Of a DNA stretch of 64,000 bases, positions 53,964 through 63,104 are shown in pieces. The notes under the pieces are model-generated. The model worked only from the letters and a program-made list of their open reading frames with translations, was not told where the DNA came from and made no database searches. This DNA comes from Agromyces archimandritae (lineage in GTDB: Bacteria; Actinomycetota; Actinomycetes; Actinomycetales; Microbacteriaceae). Position numbers and translations under genes: made by a program. Each line of letters opens with the position of its first letter. Position 1 is the stretch's first letter. Where the stretch lies: NCBI RefSeq assembly GCF_018024495.1, contig NZ_CP071696.1, positions 620,001 through 684,000 of the forward strand, in the 5' to 3' direction.

Positions 53964-55196
53964 CTACTCGGCGTTGCCCGTCGTCGCCACCCACGCGACG
54001 CCGTAGCCCTCGACGCGCAGTTCGGCCTCGTCGGGGGTGACGAACACGGCGGTGCCGGCCGGCACGGCCGCGTCCGAGGTCGCGCCGGCGACGCGCACGT
54101 CGCCGCCGGCGACGAGGACGATCGCCGGCCCGTCGATCGGCACCGTCGCCGCGTCCGGGCCGACATCCACCCGGTGCAAGAGGAAGTCGGGCACGTCGGG
54201 CCGGAAGGTCTCGACGCCCGGCGACGTCGCCTCGGGGGCGAGGTAGGGCACCGAGGTGGGTCGGAAGTCGAGTACCTCGAGCAGTTCGGTGACGTCGATG
54301 TGCTTGGGGGTGAGACCGCCGCGCAGCACGTTGTCGCTCGCGGCCATGAGTTCGATGCCGAGGCCGTGCAGGTAGGCGTGGATGTTGCCCGCCGGCAGGG
54401 AGAGGGCTTCGCCGCGGCGGAGGGTGACGCGGTTCAGCAGGAGTGAGATGACGATGCCCGGGTCGCCCGGGTAGACACGGGCGAGATCGGTCACGGTCGC
54501 GAAAGCGGGGCTGTGCGGCGAGGCGAGCGCCGTGTCCGATGCGGCCAGCAGCGCGACGCGTTCGACGACCCAGCGCACCTGGCCGGTGTCGCCGCCGCGG
54601 CCGTCGCGCAGCAGCCACTCGACGGTCGTGTGCAGCGGGTCGTCGCCGGCCAGATGATCGGCCAGAAGGGCGACGGCACCGGCATCCGGGGCCTCGGAGG
54701 CTGCATCCGCCGCCCGCAAGACCTCGACGATCCCACGGATCTCCTCGATCGGCCGGAAGCCGCAAAGGGCGTCGAAGGTGTCGCTGACGGCGACGATGAG
54801 CTCGGGCTTGTGGAACGGATCGCGGTAGTTGCGGTCGTAGGCGTCGAGCGGCACGCCGTCGGCGTTCTCGCGGTCGAAGCCGGCGCGGGCCTGCTCCCCG
54901 TTCGGGTGGGCCTGCAGCGAGAGCGGCGAGTCGGCGGCGAGGACCTTGAGCAGGAAGGGCAGCGATCCGCTGTCGGCGTACCGGCCGAGCGCGTGCTCGG
55001 GATCCTCGGCGATGTACGCGGCCAGATCGGGCGCGCCCGCGGCATCCACCAGCCGGGCCGGCGAACCGGGATGCGCGCCGAGCCAGAGCTCGGCCTCGGG
55101 CCGCCCGGACGCCTCGGTGCCGAGGTACTCCGCGATCGCACTGTGCGATCCCCACGCGTAGTCACGGGGGGTGTTGCTGATCGCAACAATGGACAT
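53964..55196 (-). CDS. manA: Mannose-6-phosphate isomerase, class I
   Basis: A 410-residue zinc-dependent isomerase linking fructose-6-P to mannose-6-P. Zinc ligands are visible in LSLQAHPNGEQA (Gln, His), in the glutamate of HKPELIVAV and in LPAGNIHAYLHG (His), with the conserved arginine in DNVLRGGLTPKHID. The start ATG 55196 (MSIVAISNTPRDYAWGSHSAI) fits the family N-terminus; AAAGGA lies upstream. A TTTGG-TC-CCAAA inverted repeat at 55216-55227 and a TAGTTT hexamer lie in the promoter region shared with the divergent acyl-CoA dehydrogenase gene. Together with manB it supplies mannose-1-P. Confidence 0.95.
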   Translation of the reverse strand: MSIVAISNTPRDYAWGSHSAIAEYLGTEASGRPEAELWLGAHPGSPARLVDAAGAPDLAAYIAEDPEHALGRYADSGSLPFLLKVLAADSPLSLQAHPNGEQARAGFDRENADGVPLDAYDRNYRDPFHKPELIVAVSDTFDALCGFRPIEEIRGIVEVLRAADAASEAPDAGAVALLADHLAGDDPLHTTVEWLLRDGRGGDTGQVRWVVERVALLAASDTALASPHSPAFATVTDLARVYPGDPGIVISLLLNRVTLRRGEALSLPAGNIHAYLHGLGIELMAASDNVLRGGLTPKHIDVTELLEVLDFRPTSVPYLAPEATSPGVETFRPDVPDFLLHRVDVGPDAATVPIDGPAIVLVAGGDVRVAGATSDAAVPAGTAVFVTPDEAELRVEGYGVAWVATTGNAE

Positions 55197-55353
55197 GCGG
55201 ACATCCTTTCGCTGATTTGGTCCCAAACTACCAAGGCTTCGTGAGCCCTCAGCGGGCCGCCGTAGGCTGACCGCGGCCGCCGGATCATCGGCACCGGTCG
55301 CCTCCGACCGGCACATGGTCTGCGGTGCGGCCCCATAGGAATCGGGAGACACC

Positions 55354-56532
55354 ATGACCTTCGAGACCCTCGCAAGCGACTTCTACGACTTCGAATCGGC
55401 GCTGTCCGATCAGGAGAAGGAGGCGGTCGCCAAGCTCCGCGCCTGGCTCGAGAGCGAGGTGCGGCCGATCATCGGCGACTACTGGGAGCGTGCGGAGTTC
55501 CCGAAGCAGATCGTGAAGCCGCTCGCAGATCTCGGGGTGCTCTCCTACGCCTGGGACGAGACGAAGCCGTTCGAGAACTCGGCGCTGTTCCGCGGGTTCC
55601 TCGCGGTCGAACTCGCACGGGTGGATGCCTCGGTCGGCACCTTCGTCGGCGTGCAGAACGGCCTGGCGACCGGCTCGATCTCGATCTGCGGCTCGAAGGA
55701 GCAGCGCGAGGAGTGGATCCCGAAGCTCGCCGCCGGCGAGGTCATCGGCGCGTTCGGCCTGACCGAACCGCTCTCGGGATCCGACTCGGCGCAGGGCCTG
55801 CGCACGACCGCGAAGCGCGACGGCGACAGCTGGGTGCTGAACGGGCAGAAGCGGTGGATCGGCAACGCCACCTTCAGCGACATCACGATCATCTGGGCCA
55901 AGGACGTCGAAGACGGCCAGGTCAAGGGCTTCATCGTGCCGACCTCCACGCCCGGCTACGAGGCGACGAAGATCGAGGGCAAGATCAGCCTGCGCGCGGT
56001 GCAGAACGCCGACATCACCCTCACCGACGTCGTCGTGCCCGAGTCGCTGCGGCTGCAGAACGCGAACTCGTTCAAGGACACCGCGAAGGTCCTCCGCGCC
56101 ACCCGCGCCGATGTCGCCTGGGCGGCGGTCGGCACCGCGATCGGCGCCTACGAGGCGGCCGTGAAGTACTCGCAGGAGCGCATCCAGTTCGGCAAGCCGA
56201 TCGCCTCGCACCAGCTCATCCAGGACCTGCTCGTGAAGAGCCTCGGCAACATCACGGCCTCGATCGCCATGGTCAAGCGCGTCTCGGAGATGCAGGAGGC
56301 CGGCACGCTCCGCGACGAGCACGCCGCCCTCGCGAAGGCGTTCTGCACCTCGCGCATGCGCGAGACGGTCGCCTGGTGCCGTGAGGCCCTCGGCGGCAAC
56401 GGCATCGTGCTCGACTACCAGGCCGCCCGCTACTTCGCGGACGCCGAGGCCCTCTACTCCTACGAGGGCACGCGCGAGATGAACACCCTCATCGTCGGCC
56501 GGGCGATCACCGGCAAGGCCGCGTTCGTCTGA
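55354..56532 (+). CDS. Acyl-CoA dehydrogenase family protein (glutaryl-CoA dehydrogenase-like)
   Basis: A 392-residue flavoprotein. The FAD/substrate segment is AFGLTEPLSGSDSA (about 130), followed by WIGNATFSDITIIWAK. The C-terminal YSYEGTREMNTLIVGRAITG carries the catalytic glutamate in the position used by glutaryl-CoA dehydrogenases (YEGT). Length and the ending GRAITGKAAF are GCDH-like, but substrate assignment cannot be proved by reading. ATG 55354 has GGGAG 5 nt upstream. No beta-oxidation partners are adjacent; it is followed by a perfect hairpin terminator. Confidence 0.92.
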   Translation: MTFETLASDFYDFESALSDQEKEAVAKLRAWLESEVRPIIGDYWERAEFPKQIVKPLADLGVLSYAWDETKPFENSALFRGFLAVELARVDASVGTFVGVQNGLATGSISICGSKEQREEWIPKLAAGEVIGAFGLTEPLSGSDSAQGLRTTAKRDGDSWVLNGQKRWIGNATFSDITIIWAKDVEDGQVKGFIVPTSTPGYEATKIEGKISLRAVQNADITLTDVVVPESLRLQNANSFKDTAKVLRATRADVAWAAVGTAIGAYEAAVKYSQERIQFGKPIASHQLIQDLLVKSLGNITASIAMVKRVSEMQEAGTLRDEHAALAKAFCTSRMRETVAWCREALGGNGIVLDYQAARYFADAEALYSYEGTREMNTLIVGRAITGKAAFV

Positions 56533-56554
56533 TCTCCTACGCGTCCGCTCGACG

Positions 56555-56586
56555 GGCCGTGTGCGGAATCGGTTCCGCACACGGCC
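56555..56586 (+). terminator. Terminator of the acyl-CoA dehydrogenase gene
   Basis: Perfect 14-bp arms (56555-56568 and 56573-56586) with a TCGG tetraloop, followed by TGTTCG, 22 nt after the stop codon. Confidence 0.8.
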
Positions 56587-56643
56587 TGTTCGCGTTCGCG
56601 GGGTAGGCTGCCGCCAGCACACGATTCAGAGCTGTCTGGACCC

Positions 56644-58716
56644 ATGACGCGAACGATGGAACGCACCGCCGCGCCCGCGAATCGGCCGCCGCGCGGGCCC
56701 GTGCGCGCCGACATCCAGGGCCTGCGCGCGTTCGCGGTGCTGGTCGTGATCGCGAACCATCTGTTCCGGCAGCCGCAGGGCGGCTTCGTCGGCGTCGACG
56801 TGTTCTTCGTGATCTCGGGGTACCTGATCACGGCGCATATGCTGCGCGAGCTCGAGTCGCACGGGCGGCTGTCGTTCGCGGACTTCTACCGCCGCCGCGC
56901 CCGCCGCATCATCCCGGCGGCGACGGCGACCATCGTCGTGACGGTGATCGCTGCGGCCGTGCTCCTGCCGCGCTCACGCGCGATCCAGGCCGGGATCGAC
57001 GGGGTGTGGGCGTTCTTCTTCGGTGCGAACTGGCGGGCGCTGGCTACCGACACCGATTACTTCCAGCTGGGGCTGCCGCCCTCGCCGTTCCAGCATTTCT
57101 GGTCCCTGTCGGTCGAGGAGCAGTTCTACTTCGTGTGGCCGCTGCTCGCGGCCGGCGCGTTCCTCCTCACGACGCGGGCGTTCCCGCGCCTGGCCCGCCC
57201 GCTGCTCATCGTGGGCATCGCGTTCGCACTCGTGTCGGCGGTCTCCTTCGCCTGGGCGATGATCGCTTCGGCGCAGGACCCGTCGGCGGCGTACTTCTCC
57301 ACCTTCACGCGCGCCTGGGAGCTCGGTGCCGGGGCCGTGCTCGCCGCGGTGCTGGCGCGGCCGTGGCGACTGCCGTTCGCCGCACGGATCGCCCTCGCCT
57401 GGGCCGGCGTGGTCGGCCTCGTCGTGAGCGTCTTCGCGATCCCGCCCGATGTCGTGTTCCCCGCGCCGACCGCGCTGCTCCCGGTGCTCTCGGCCGTGCT
57501 CGTGATCTCGGCGGGCTCCGGCATCTCCTCCGCCGCGTACGATCGCGCCCTCGCCCCGTTGACGAGCCGCGTCTCGGGGTACCTCGGCGACATCTCGTAC
57601 TCCCTTTATCTCTGGCACTTCCCCGTAATCGTGCTGCTGCCGGCCCTGCTGCCGACGGGCGAGCCGCTCTTCGTCGTCGCCGCGCTCGTGCTCACCGCCG
57701 CACTGTCCGTCGCCTCGTACCACCTCATCGAGCAACCGGTGCGGCGCTCGGGCTGGCTGCTCGGGCATGAGCGAGCCTCGGGTGCGGATGCCCGTCGGCA
57801 CCGCCGGCATCTGCCGGTGCTGGCGGGGCTCGCGATCGCCGGCGTCGTCGCGGGCGGGCTGACGGCGTGGCGCATCGCCGCCCCGCCCGCACCGCAGGTC
57901 TCCGCCGCCGATGAGTGCTTCGGCGCGGCGGCGGCCCCCGGCATCCCGGACCCGTGCACGCCCGAGCTCGCCGCCGCGGACGCCCTGCTGCCATCGGTCG
58001 ACGAGCTCGCCGACGACACCGGTGTGGGGTTCTTCTGCTGGCGCGGCGAGACGGAGCCGCTTCGGAGCTGCACCTTCGGCTCCGAGGATGCCGATGCCAC
58101 GCGCGTCGCCCTCGTCGGCGACAGCCATGCCGCCATGGTCATCCCCGCGCTCCGCGACCGTGTCGCCGCCCTCGGCTGGCGCGTCGACACCTACACCGGG
58201 TACGGATGCCAGTGGCGCGCCCCTGCGACCGGCGACTGCGGCGACGTGATGGACGAGATCCAGGACCGGCTCGAGCGCGGCGAGGCCTACGACATCGTGA
58301 TCACGACCGCGGCCAGGTGGGCGGTGGTGGATGCCGTGAGCGCACCCGGCGAGTACGCGGACGCGTGGGCACCGGTCGCCGAACGCGGAACCCGGGTCAT
58401 CGTCGTCGGGGATGCCCCGAACGTCGAAGAGCACGCGCTCAGCTGCCTGGCACGCCTCGGCGCGGAGCCGTCCGAGTGCGGCACCGATGCCGACACCGCC
58501 ACGCGACCCGCCGATCCGCTGAAGGCCGCATCGGCGCTCGTCCCCGCGGCGCACTATGTCGACACGCGCGACCTCTACTGCGACGAGGAACGCTGCCCGG
58601 CGGTCATCGGCAACGCGATCGTCTACCGCGACACCGCCGGCCACGTCACCGGAACATACATGGAGTCGGAAGGCGACGAGCTCGTGCGGCGGCTCTCCGC
58701 GGCGGCCGGAGAGTGA
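56644..58716 (+). CDS. AT3-SGNH acyltransferase (OafA/YrhL-like), variant histidine block
   Basis: A 690-residue relative of the protein at 51932. The AT3 domain (about 1-410) has IQGLRAFAVLVVIANHLFRQ, GGFVGVDVFFVISGYLIT and FWSLSVEEQFYFVWPL. The SGNH domain has a canonical VGDSHAAMV nucleophile block, but the C-terminal block reads YRDTAGHVTGTY, putting the Asp four residues before the His instead of three. Cysteines are frequent in the extracytoplasmic part. A TAGGCT at 56604 may be the -10. Probably O-acylates a secreted or wall polymer; acceptor unknown. Confidence 0.9.
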   Translation: MTRTMERTAAPANRPPRGPVRADIQGLRAFAVLVVIANHLFRQPQGGFVGVDVFFVISGYLITAHMLRELESHGRLSFADFYRRRARRIIPAATATIVVTVIAAAVLLPRSRAIQAGIDGVWAFFFGANWRALATDTDYFQLGLPPSPFQHFWSLSVEEQFYFVWPLLAAGAFLLTTRAFPRLARPLLIVGIAFALVSAVSFAWAMIASAQDPSAAYFSTFTRAWELGAGAVLAAVLARPWRLPFAARIALAWAGVVGLVVSVFAIPPDVVFPAPTALLPVLSAVLVISAGSGISSAAYDRALAPLTSRVSGYLGDISYSLYLWHFPVIVLLPALLPTGEPLFVVAALVLTAALSVASYHLIEQPVRRSGWLLGHERASGADARRHRRHLPVLAGLAIAGVVAGGLTAWRIAAPPAPQVSAADECFGAAAAPGIPDPCTPELAAADALLPSVDELADDTGVGFFCWRGETEPLRSCTFGSEDADATRVALVGDSHAAMVIPALRDRVAALGWRVDTYTGYGCQWRAPATGDCGDVMDEIQDRLERGEAYDIVITTAARWAVVDAVSAPGEYADAWAPVAERGTRVIVVGDAPNVEEHALSCLARLGAEPSECGTDADTATRPADPLKAASALVPAAHYVDTRDLYCDEERCPAVIGNAIVYRDTAGHVTGTYMESEGDELVRRLSAAAGE

Positions 58717-58743
58717 GCGTTCGGGAGCCTGCTCGGATCCACC

Positions 58744-61557
58744 TCAGAACAGCACCGTCCGTTCGGTTGCGACGAGGGCCTGCGCGACGGCTGCGATCGG
58801 ATCGTCCTCGCTCAGCACGTCGGTGATCACGGCCTGTCCGGACCGGGGGGCGAACCAGCGCGGCATGCCGGACCCGAAGCAGACGAGCCCGGCGCGAGCA
58901 GCCGCAGTGATGTGCGCCGGGGAGTCGACGAGCACACCGGCGGCGCCCCGAGGCACTCGCGTCGCATGGTCCGCGATCGCCCACACGAGGAGGGCGTCCG
59001 GCGAAGCAGCCTTCACGAAACGGGTCATCTCGAGCAGCAGCTGCTCGCTCGCGGCTTCCTTCGAGACGTGCACGAGCACCAAGTGCGGCACGAGTCCATC
59101 CCGGTGCCGACGGTGCGCTTCGAGACGTTGCGTCAGCGCGAACGCCGAGCGCCGTACGACATCGGGTCTCGCCGCGAGCTCGATGCGGATCTCTCCACCG
59201 GGTCTCCGCACGAGGTTCGCACGGAGGCGACCCCGACCGGCGAGCCGAACGGGCAGACGGTTCTCGACGTCTCGATCCGCGACGAGCCGGATCCCGTGCT
59301 CGGCGACACCGAGTTCGAGCCGGTACGCACCGCCCGGGAGCGTGGCAGGCCGCCAGTCGTCATCCCCCGCCACTGCGAGCGGGAGGCGGTAGACGACCGC
59401 GTCGTCATCGATGCGGAACGCCCGGGCGGTCGACGTATTGCGGTTCCCGATCATGCGAAGCTCCGCGTCGTCGCGACCCGGGACGCGTTGCACGGCGACC
59501 TCGAGCACCTCCTCGCCCACGTCGATGGACCGGATGACGCCGAAGCCGCGAGCGTCTCGGAGTCGGATCCGGCTGCGGCCGCCGTAGGAGGCGATCGCGG
59601 TCGCGTCTGCGCCGACGACCACCGCCGCATCGGCTTCGAGGCGCAACTGGAGTGTCGTTCCGGCGGCGCGCACGGCACGAAGCTCGGCGGAGAACCCCTC
59701 CGCAAGCCCAGCGGGCAGGATGAAACCGAACCCGTTCGAATCCGAGCCGGCCACTGCCTCGCGGACGACTTCGCCACGCGGCAGGACGAGCTCCACCGCT
59801 TCGACGGGCCCGTCCGATCGGCAGGCGATCTCGACGGCATCGCCGTCGATGACGATCCGGTCGACGGCAGCGACATCGTCGGCCTGCCGGATCTCGAGAC
59901 AGAGGTCGTGCGGATCGGCGCGGACCCGGACCCACGCCTCGCCCCGCTCTCCGACCGGCACGGCCCGCCGAGCATCGGCATCGTCCGCGAAACCGATCGA
60001 GTGCAGCGAAGTCGACAGTCGGCGCCCACCCGCTTCGATGACGAGGCCGATCTCGAAGCTCGCGTGGCCGACTCCGTCGAGCTCCGCGAGCCGGGCGAGC
60101 TCGTCGACATCGATCGAGGCCCGCCAGCCTGCGGTCTCGTGCGCGACGTACCGATGGCGGCTCCACCTCGTCGCGTGCGGGGACGTGATGCGTTCAACGG
60201 GAACCCGGATCTCGCGGACGGCTTCGCGATCCCGGAGCAGGAGCACGGTGTGCTCCGCAGCGTCCTCGAAGCCGTGGATGTATACGTGCCCGCTGATATC
60301 GAGAACGGCGCCGTCTCGCCAGTCGACTCGGGCGATCCATGCTCGGGGGGTCAGCTCGGTACTCGACGCGGTGAACGCCCAGCCGGGCACGTCGATCGAC
60401 GGCGTCCATCCCGGAACACGCCCTCTGATGAGTCCGTCGGGCCCTTCGGAGAACACCCACGACTCGGCCGAATAGCCGCCTGCTTCGAAGAAGCGCATCG
60501 CATCCTCCCTGGCATCGGCGGCGAGCAGGTGGAACAGCACGCGGTAGCGCGCCGGGGTGCGCTCGATGAGGAGCGCGGGTGGCGCATCCGGAAGGATATC
60601 TGCGATCGCACCGCGGATGACGTCCCAGAGTTCACGGTCGCACGAGTGCAACACACCGAGCGCGAACGGGTTCGACTCGAGGATCTGAAGGATGCGTTCT
60701 CTCCATGCGTCGTGGTGGCCGCTGGCTCGGAGCATGTCGAGCGCCGCTCCGAGCTGCTCGGCGATATCGCCGACGTGCGCGACGGACGCGGTCTGCTGTG
60801 TGGTCGAACTCCCGTCCGTCCGAACCCGCCAGCGAATGATCGGCGCGGTCAAGACGTCGAAGCGGCCGTGCAGATACGAACGCGTAGCCGGAAGCTGGTC
60901 TTCCCACACGACGCCCTCGGGAAAGGCCTTCACCGTCCGGTCGAAGAAGGTCCGCCGGTAGACCTTCGAGCACGCGACGACGTTCGCCTGGATGCCGGGG
61001 AAGGCATCGAGCGTCGTCGCAAGTCTCTCGACACGATGCGCTTCCTGCACCCAGCGACCCGGCAGGTGAAGCTTGCCGCCTCTCAATCTCCGGTACGGGG
61101 CGACCGCAAAGTCCGCACCGGTGCGCTGGAGACTCGAAATAGCATTCGCATAGCCGTCGCGTTCGACCAGATCGTCGCTGTCGAGGAACGCAAGGAACGT
61201 ACCCGAGGCGCGAGATATCCCTGCGTTGCGCGCAGCCCCGGCACCGCGATTGTTCTGGTGGATGACCGTGATCCGCGCATCGGCCGTTGCCAGGCGATCG
61301 GCAATGCGCCCCGACCCGTCGCTCGATCCATCGTCGACGATGATGATCTCGAAACGTCGATACCGTTGCGCCTGCAGACTCTCGATCGCGGCTTCGAGAT
61401 ACTGTTCGGTGTTGTAGACGGGCACGACGATGCTGAGCAGTTCATCGACAGGCGCATCCGGTGTCTGCCGAACCAGCTCCCGTATCGCCAGGCGCACGCG
61501 AAGCGGCACCGCGCGGCGCACCCGTTCCGGCAGTATCCGCCAGAGTGCCGTCATCAT
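58744..61557 (-). CDS. Family 2 glycosyltransferase with a truncated TagF-like C-terminus
   Basis: A 937-residue protein (945 from the alternative ATG 61581). The GT-A domain (about 40-260) has LLSIVVPVYNTEQYLEAAI, EIIIVDDGSSDGS and the metal motif LAFLDSDDLVE. A long middle with beta-rich blocks follows, then from about 810 a region resembling the first Rossmann half of CDP-glycerol glycerophosphotransferases (DGLVPHLVLVHVSKEAASEQ, VLVDSPAHITAAARAG, RWFAPRSGQAVITD). The stop comes where the family's catalytic HGT motif would be expected. GGGAAAG upstream supports ATG 61557. Likely wall glycopolymer synthesis; TagF-type activity is improbable. Confidence 0.82.
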   Translation of the reverse strand: MMTALWRILPERVRRAVPLRVRLAIRELVRQTPDAPVDELLSIVVPVYNTEQYLEAAIESLQAQRYRRFEIIIVDDGSSDGSGRIADRLATADARITVIHQNNRGAGAARNAGISRASGTFLAFLDSDDLVERDGYANAISSLQRTGADFAVAPYRRLRGGKLHLPGRWVQEAHRVERLATTLDAFPGIQANVVACSKVYRRTFFDRTVKAFPEGVVWEDQLPATRSYLHGRFDVLTAPIIRWRVRTDGSSTTQQTASVAHVGDIAEQLGAALDMLRASGHHDAWRERILQILESNPFALGVLHSCDRELWDVIRGAIADILPDAPPALLIERTPARYRVLFHLLAADAREDAMRFFEAGGYSAESWVFSEGPDGLIRGRVPGWTPSIDVPGWAFTASSTELTPRAWIARVDWRDGAVLDISGHVYIHGFEDAAEHTVLLLRDREAVREIRVPVERITSPHATRWSRHRYVAHETAGWRASIDVDELARLAELDGVGHASFEIGLVIEAGGRRLSTSLHSIGFADDADARRAVPVGERGEAWVRVRADPHDLCLEIRQADDVAAVDRIVIDGDAVEIACRSDGPVEAVELVLPRGEVVREAVAGSDSNGFGFILPAGLAEGFSAELRAVRAAGTTLQLRLEADAAVVVGADATAIASYGGRSRIRLRDARGFGVIRSIDVGEEVLEVAVQRVPGRDDAELRMIGNRNTSTARAFRIDDDAVVYRLPLAVAGDDDWRPATLPGGAYRLELGVAEHGIRLVADRDVENRLPVRLAGRGRLRANLVRRPGGEIRIELAARPDVVRRSAFALTQRLEAHRRHRDGLVPHLVLVHVSKEAASEQLLLEMTRFVKAASPDALLVWAIADHATRVPRGAAGVLVDSPAHITAAARAGLVCFGSGMPRWFAPRSGQAVITDVLSEDDPIAAVAQALVATERTVLF

Positions 61558-61617
61558 GCTCAAATGCTTTCCCGCTCGCATTCAGCATCATCGACTCGCG
61601 GCTCATCGAGCAACACG

Positions 61618-62919
61618 CTAGCGCCCGAGGCCGACGTACTCGAAGCCCGCTGACCGCCAGGCTTCGGGGTCGAGCACGTTCCGGCCGTCGATGATCGTGG
61701 GGCCCGCGACGAGCTCTCCGACGTGTTCGGGATCGAGTCCGCGGTACTCGGCCCACTCGGTGGTGAGGATCACGAGGTCCGCATCGGAGAGCGCCGCATC
61801 GAGGTCCGCCTCGTAGGGCAGCTGCGGATGCCGCACTCGAGCGTTCTCGATGCCCTGCGGGTCTGTCGCCGCGACCAGGGCGCCGAGGCCGTGCAGCCGT
61901 GCGGCGATGTCCAGCCCCGGCGAGTCGCGGACGTCGTCGGAGTCGGGCTTGAAGGTGAGGCCGAGCACGACGATGCGCTTCCGGTAGACGGAGCCCCCGA
62001 GCACCTGGGTCGCGAGCTCGACGACGCGTTCCCGGCGACGCAGGTTGATCGCGTCCACCTCGCGCAGGAACGCGACCGATTCGGCCCGGCCGAGCTCCTC
62101 TGCGCGAGCGCTGAACGCCCGGATGTCCTTCGGCAGGCATCCGCCGCCGAAGCCGATGCCTGCGTTCAGGAATCGCCGACCGATCCGGGCGTCGTGCCCG
62201 ATCGCATCCGCGAGCTGGGTGACGTCGGCACCGACGACCTCGGCGATCTCGGCCATCGCGTTGATGAAGCTGATCTTCGTCGCCAGGAACGCGTTCGCGG
62301 CGGTCTTGACGAGTTCGGCGGTCGCATAGTCGGTCACGAGCCGCGGAATGCCGGTCGCAAGAGGACCTGCATACACCTCGTCGAGCACCTCGACCGCTCG
62401 TCCGCCGTCGGGGACGCCGTACACGATGCGGTCCGGTGTCAGCGTGTCGGCGACCGCGAAGCCCTCGCGGAGGAACTCCGGATTCCAGGCGACTTCAGCC
62501 CCGCTCCCCGCGGCACGGATGCGCTCTGCGATCGATGCGGCCGTGCCGACGGGGACCGTGCTCTTCCCGACGACGACCGCGTCATCCGGAATGACCGGGA
62601 CGAGGGAGGCGACAGCGGCATCGACGAAGCGCAGATCGGCGGCATCGGAGTCGGCCATCTGCGGCGTGCCCACCGCGAGGAAATGCACCCGGGCATCGCC
62701 CGCATCGGCGATCTCGGTCGTGAACCTCAGCCGCCCCGAAGCCACGCCCTCGCGCAACAGCTCGGGCAGGCCCGGCTCGAAGAACGGCGCCTCCCCCCGC
62801 GAGAGCCGCTCGACCTTCAGCGGATCGGTGTCCACGCCGATGACGTCATGGCCGAGCTTCGCCATCGCCGCGGCGTGCACCGCACCGAGATATCCGCATC
62901 CGATCACCGAAATCTTCAT
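61618..62919 (-). CDS. UDP-glucose/GDP-mannose dehydrogenase
   Basis: A 433-residue NAD-dependent nucleotide-sugar dehydrogenase, most likely producing UDP-glucuronate. MKISVIGCGYLGAVHAA is the N-terminal Rossmann motif, VGKSTVPVGTA follows, and the catalytic cysteine is Cys261 in GFGGGCLPKDIRAF. The third domain has LGLTFKPDSDDVRDSPG. ATG 62919 has AGGAG 5 nt upstream and a family-typical start; the frame to 63027 is not used. Its position beside a GT2 gene and a TagF-like gene suggests precursor supply for an anionic envelope polymer. Confidence 0.93.
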   Translation of the reverse strand: MKISVIGCGYLGAVHAAAMAKLGHDVIGVDTDPLKVERLSRGEAPFFEPGLPELLREGVASGRLRFTTEIADAGDARVHFLAVGTPQMADSDAADLRFVDAAVASLVPVIPDDAVVVGKSTVPVGTAASIAERIRAAGSGAEVAWNPEFLREGFAVADTLTPDRIVYGVPDGGRAVEVLDEVYAGPLATGIPRLVTDYATAELVKTAANAFLATKISFINAMAEIAEVVGADVTQLADAIGHDARIGRRFLNAGIGFGGGCLPKDIRAFSARAEELGRAESVAFLREVDAINLRRRERVVELATQVLGGSVYRKRIVVLGLTFKPDSDDVRDSPGLDIAARLHGLGALVAATDPQGIENARVRHPQLPYEADLDAALSDADLVILTTEWAEYRGLDPEHVGELVAGPTIIDGRNVLDPEAWRSAGFEYVGLGR

Positions 62920-63104
62920 GTCACTCCTGCTCCACCCCGAGCCGTTCTCGAGCCGAATCCATTGTCGCCCACCGCTTCGGCCGGCCGCCCCGGGAAGCGC
63001 CTCGCTCCAGTCGAACTGGTGCCCCAATTCGCGGGGTCGCTCTCACAACACGCTGGGAGGCAACTCAACAAGCCCGACGAACGGGGGGCATATGGTGGAG
63101 CGTC

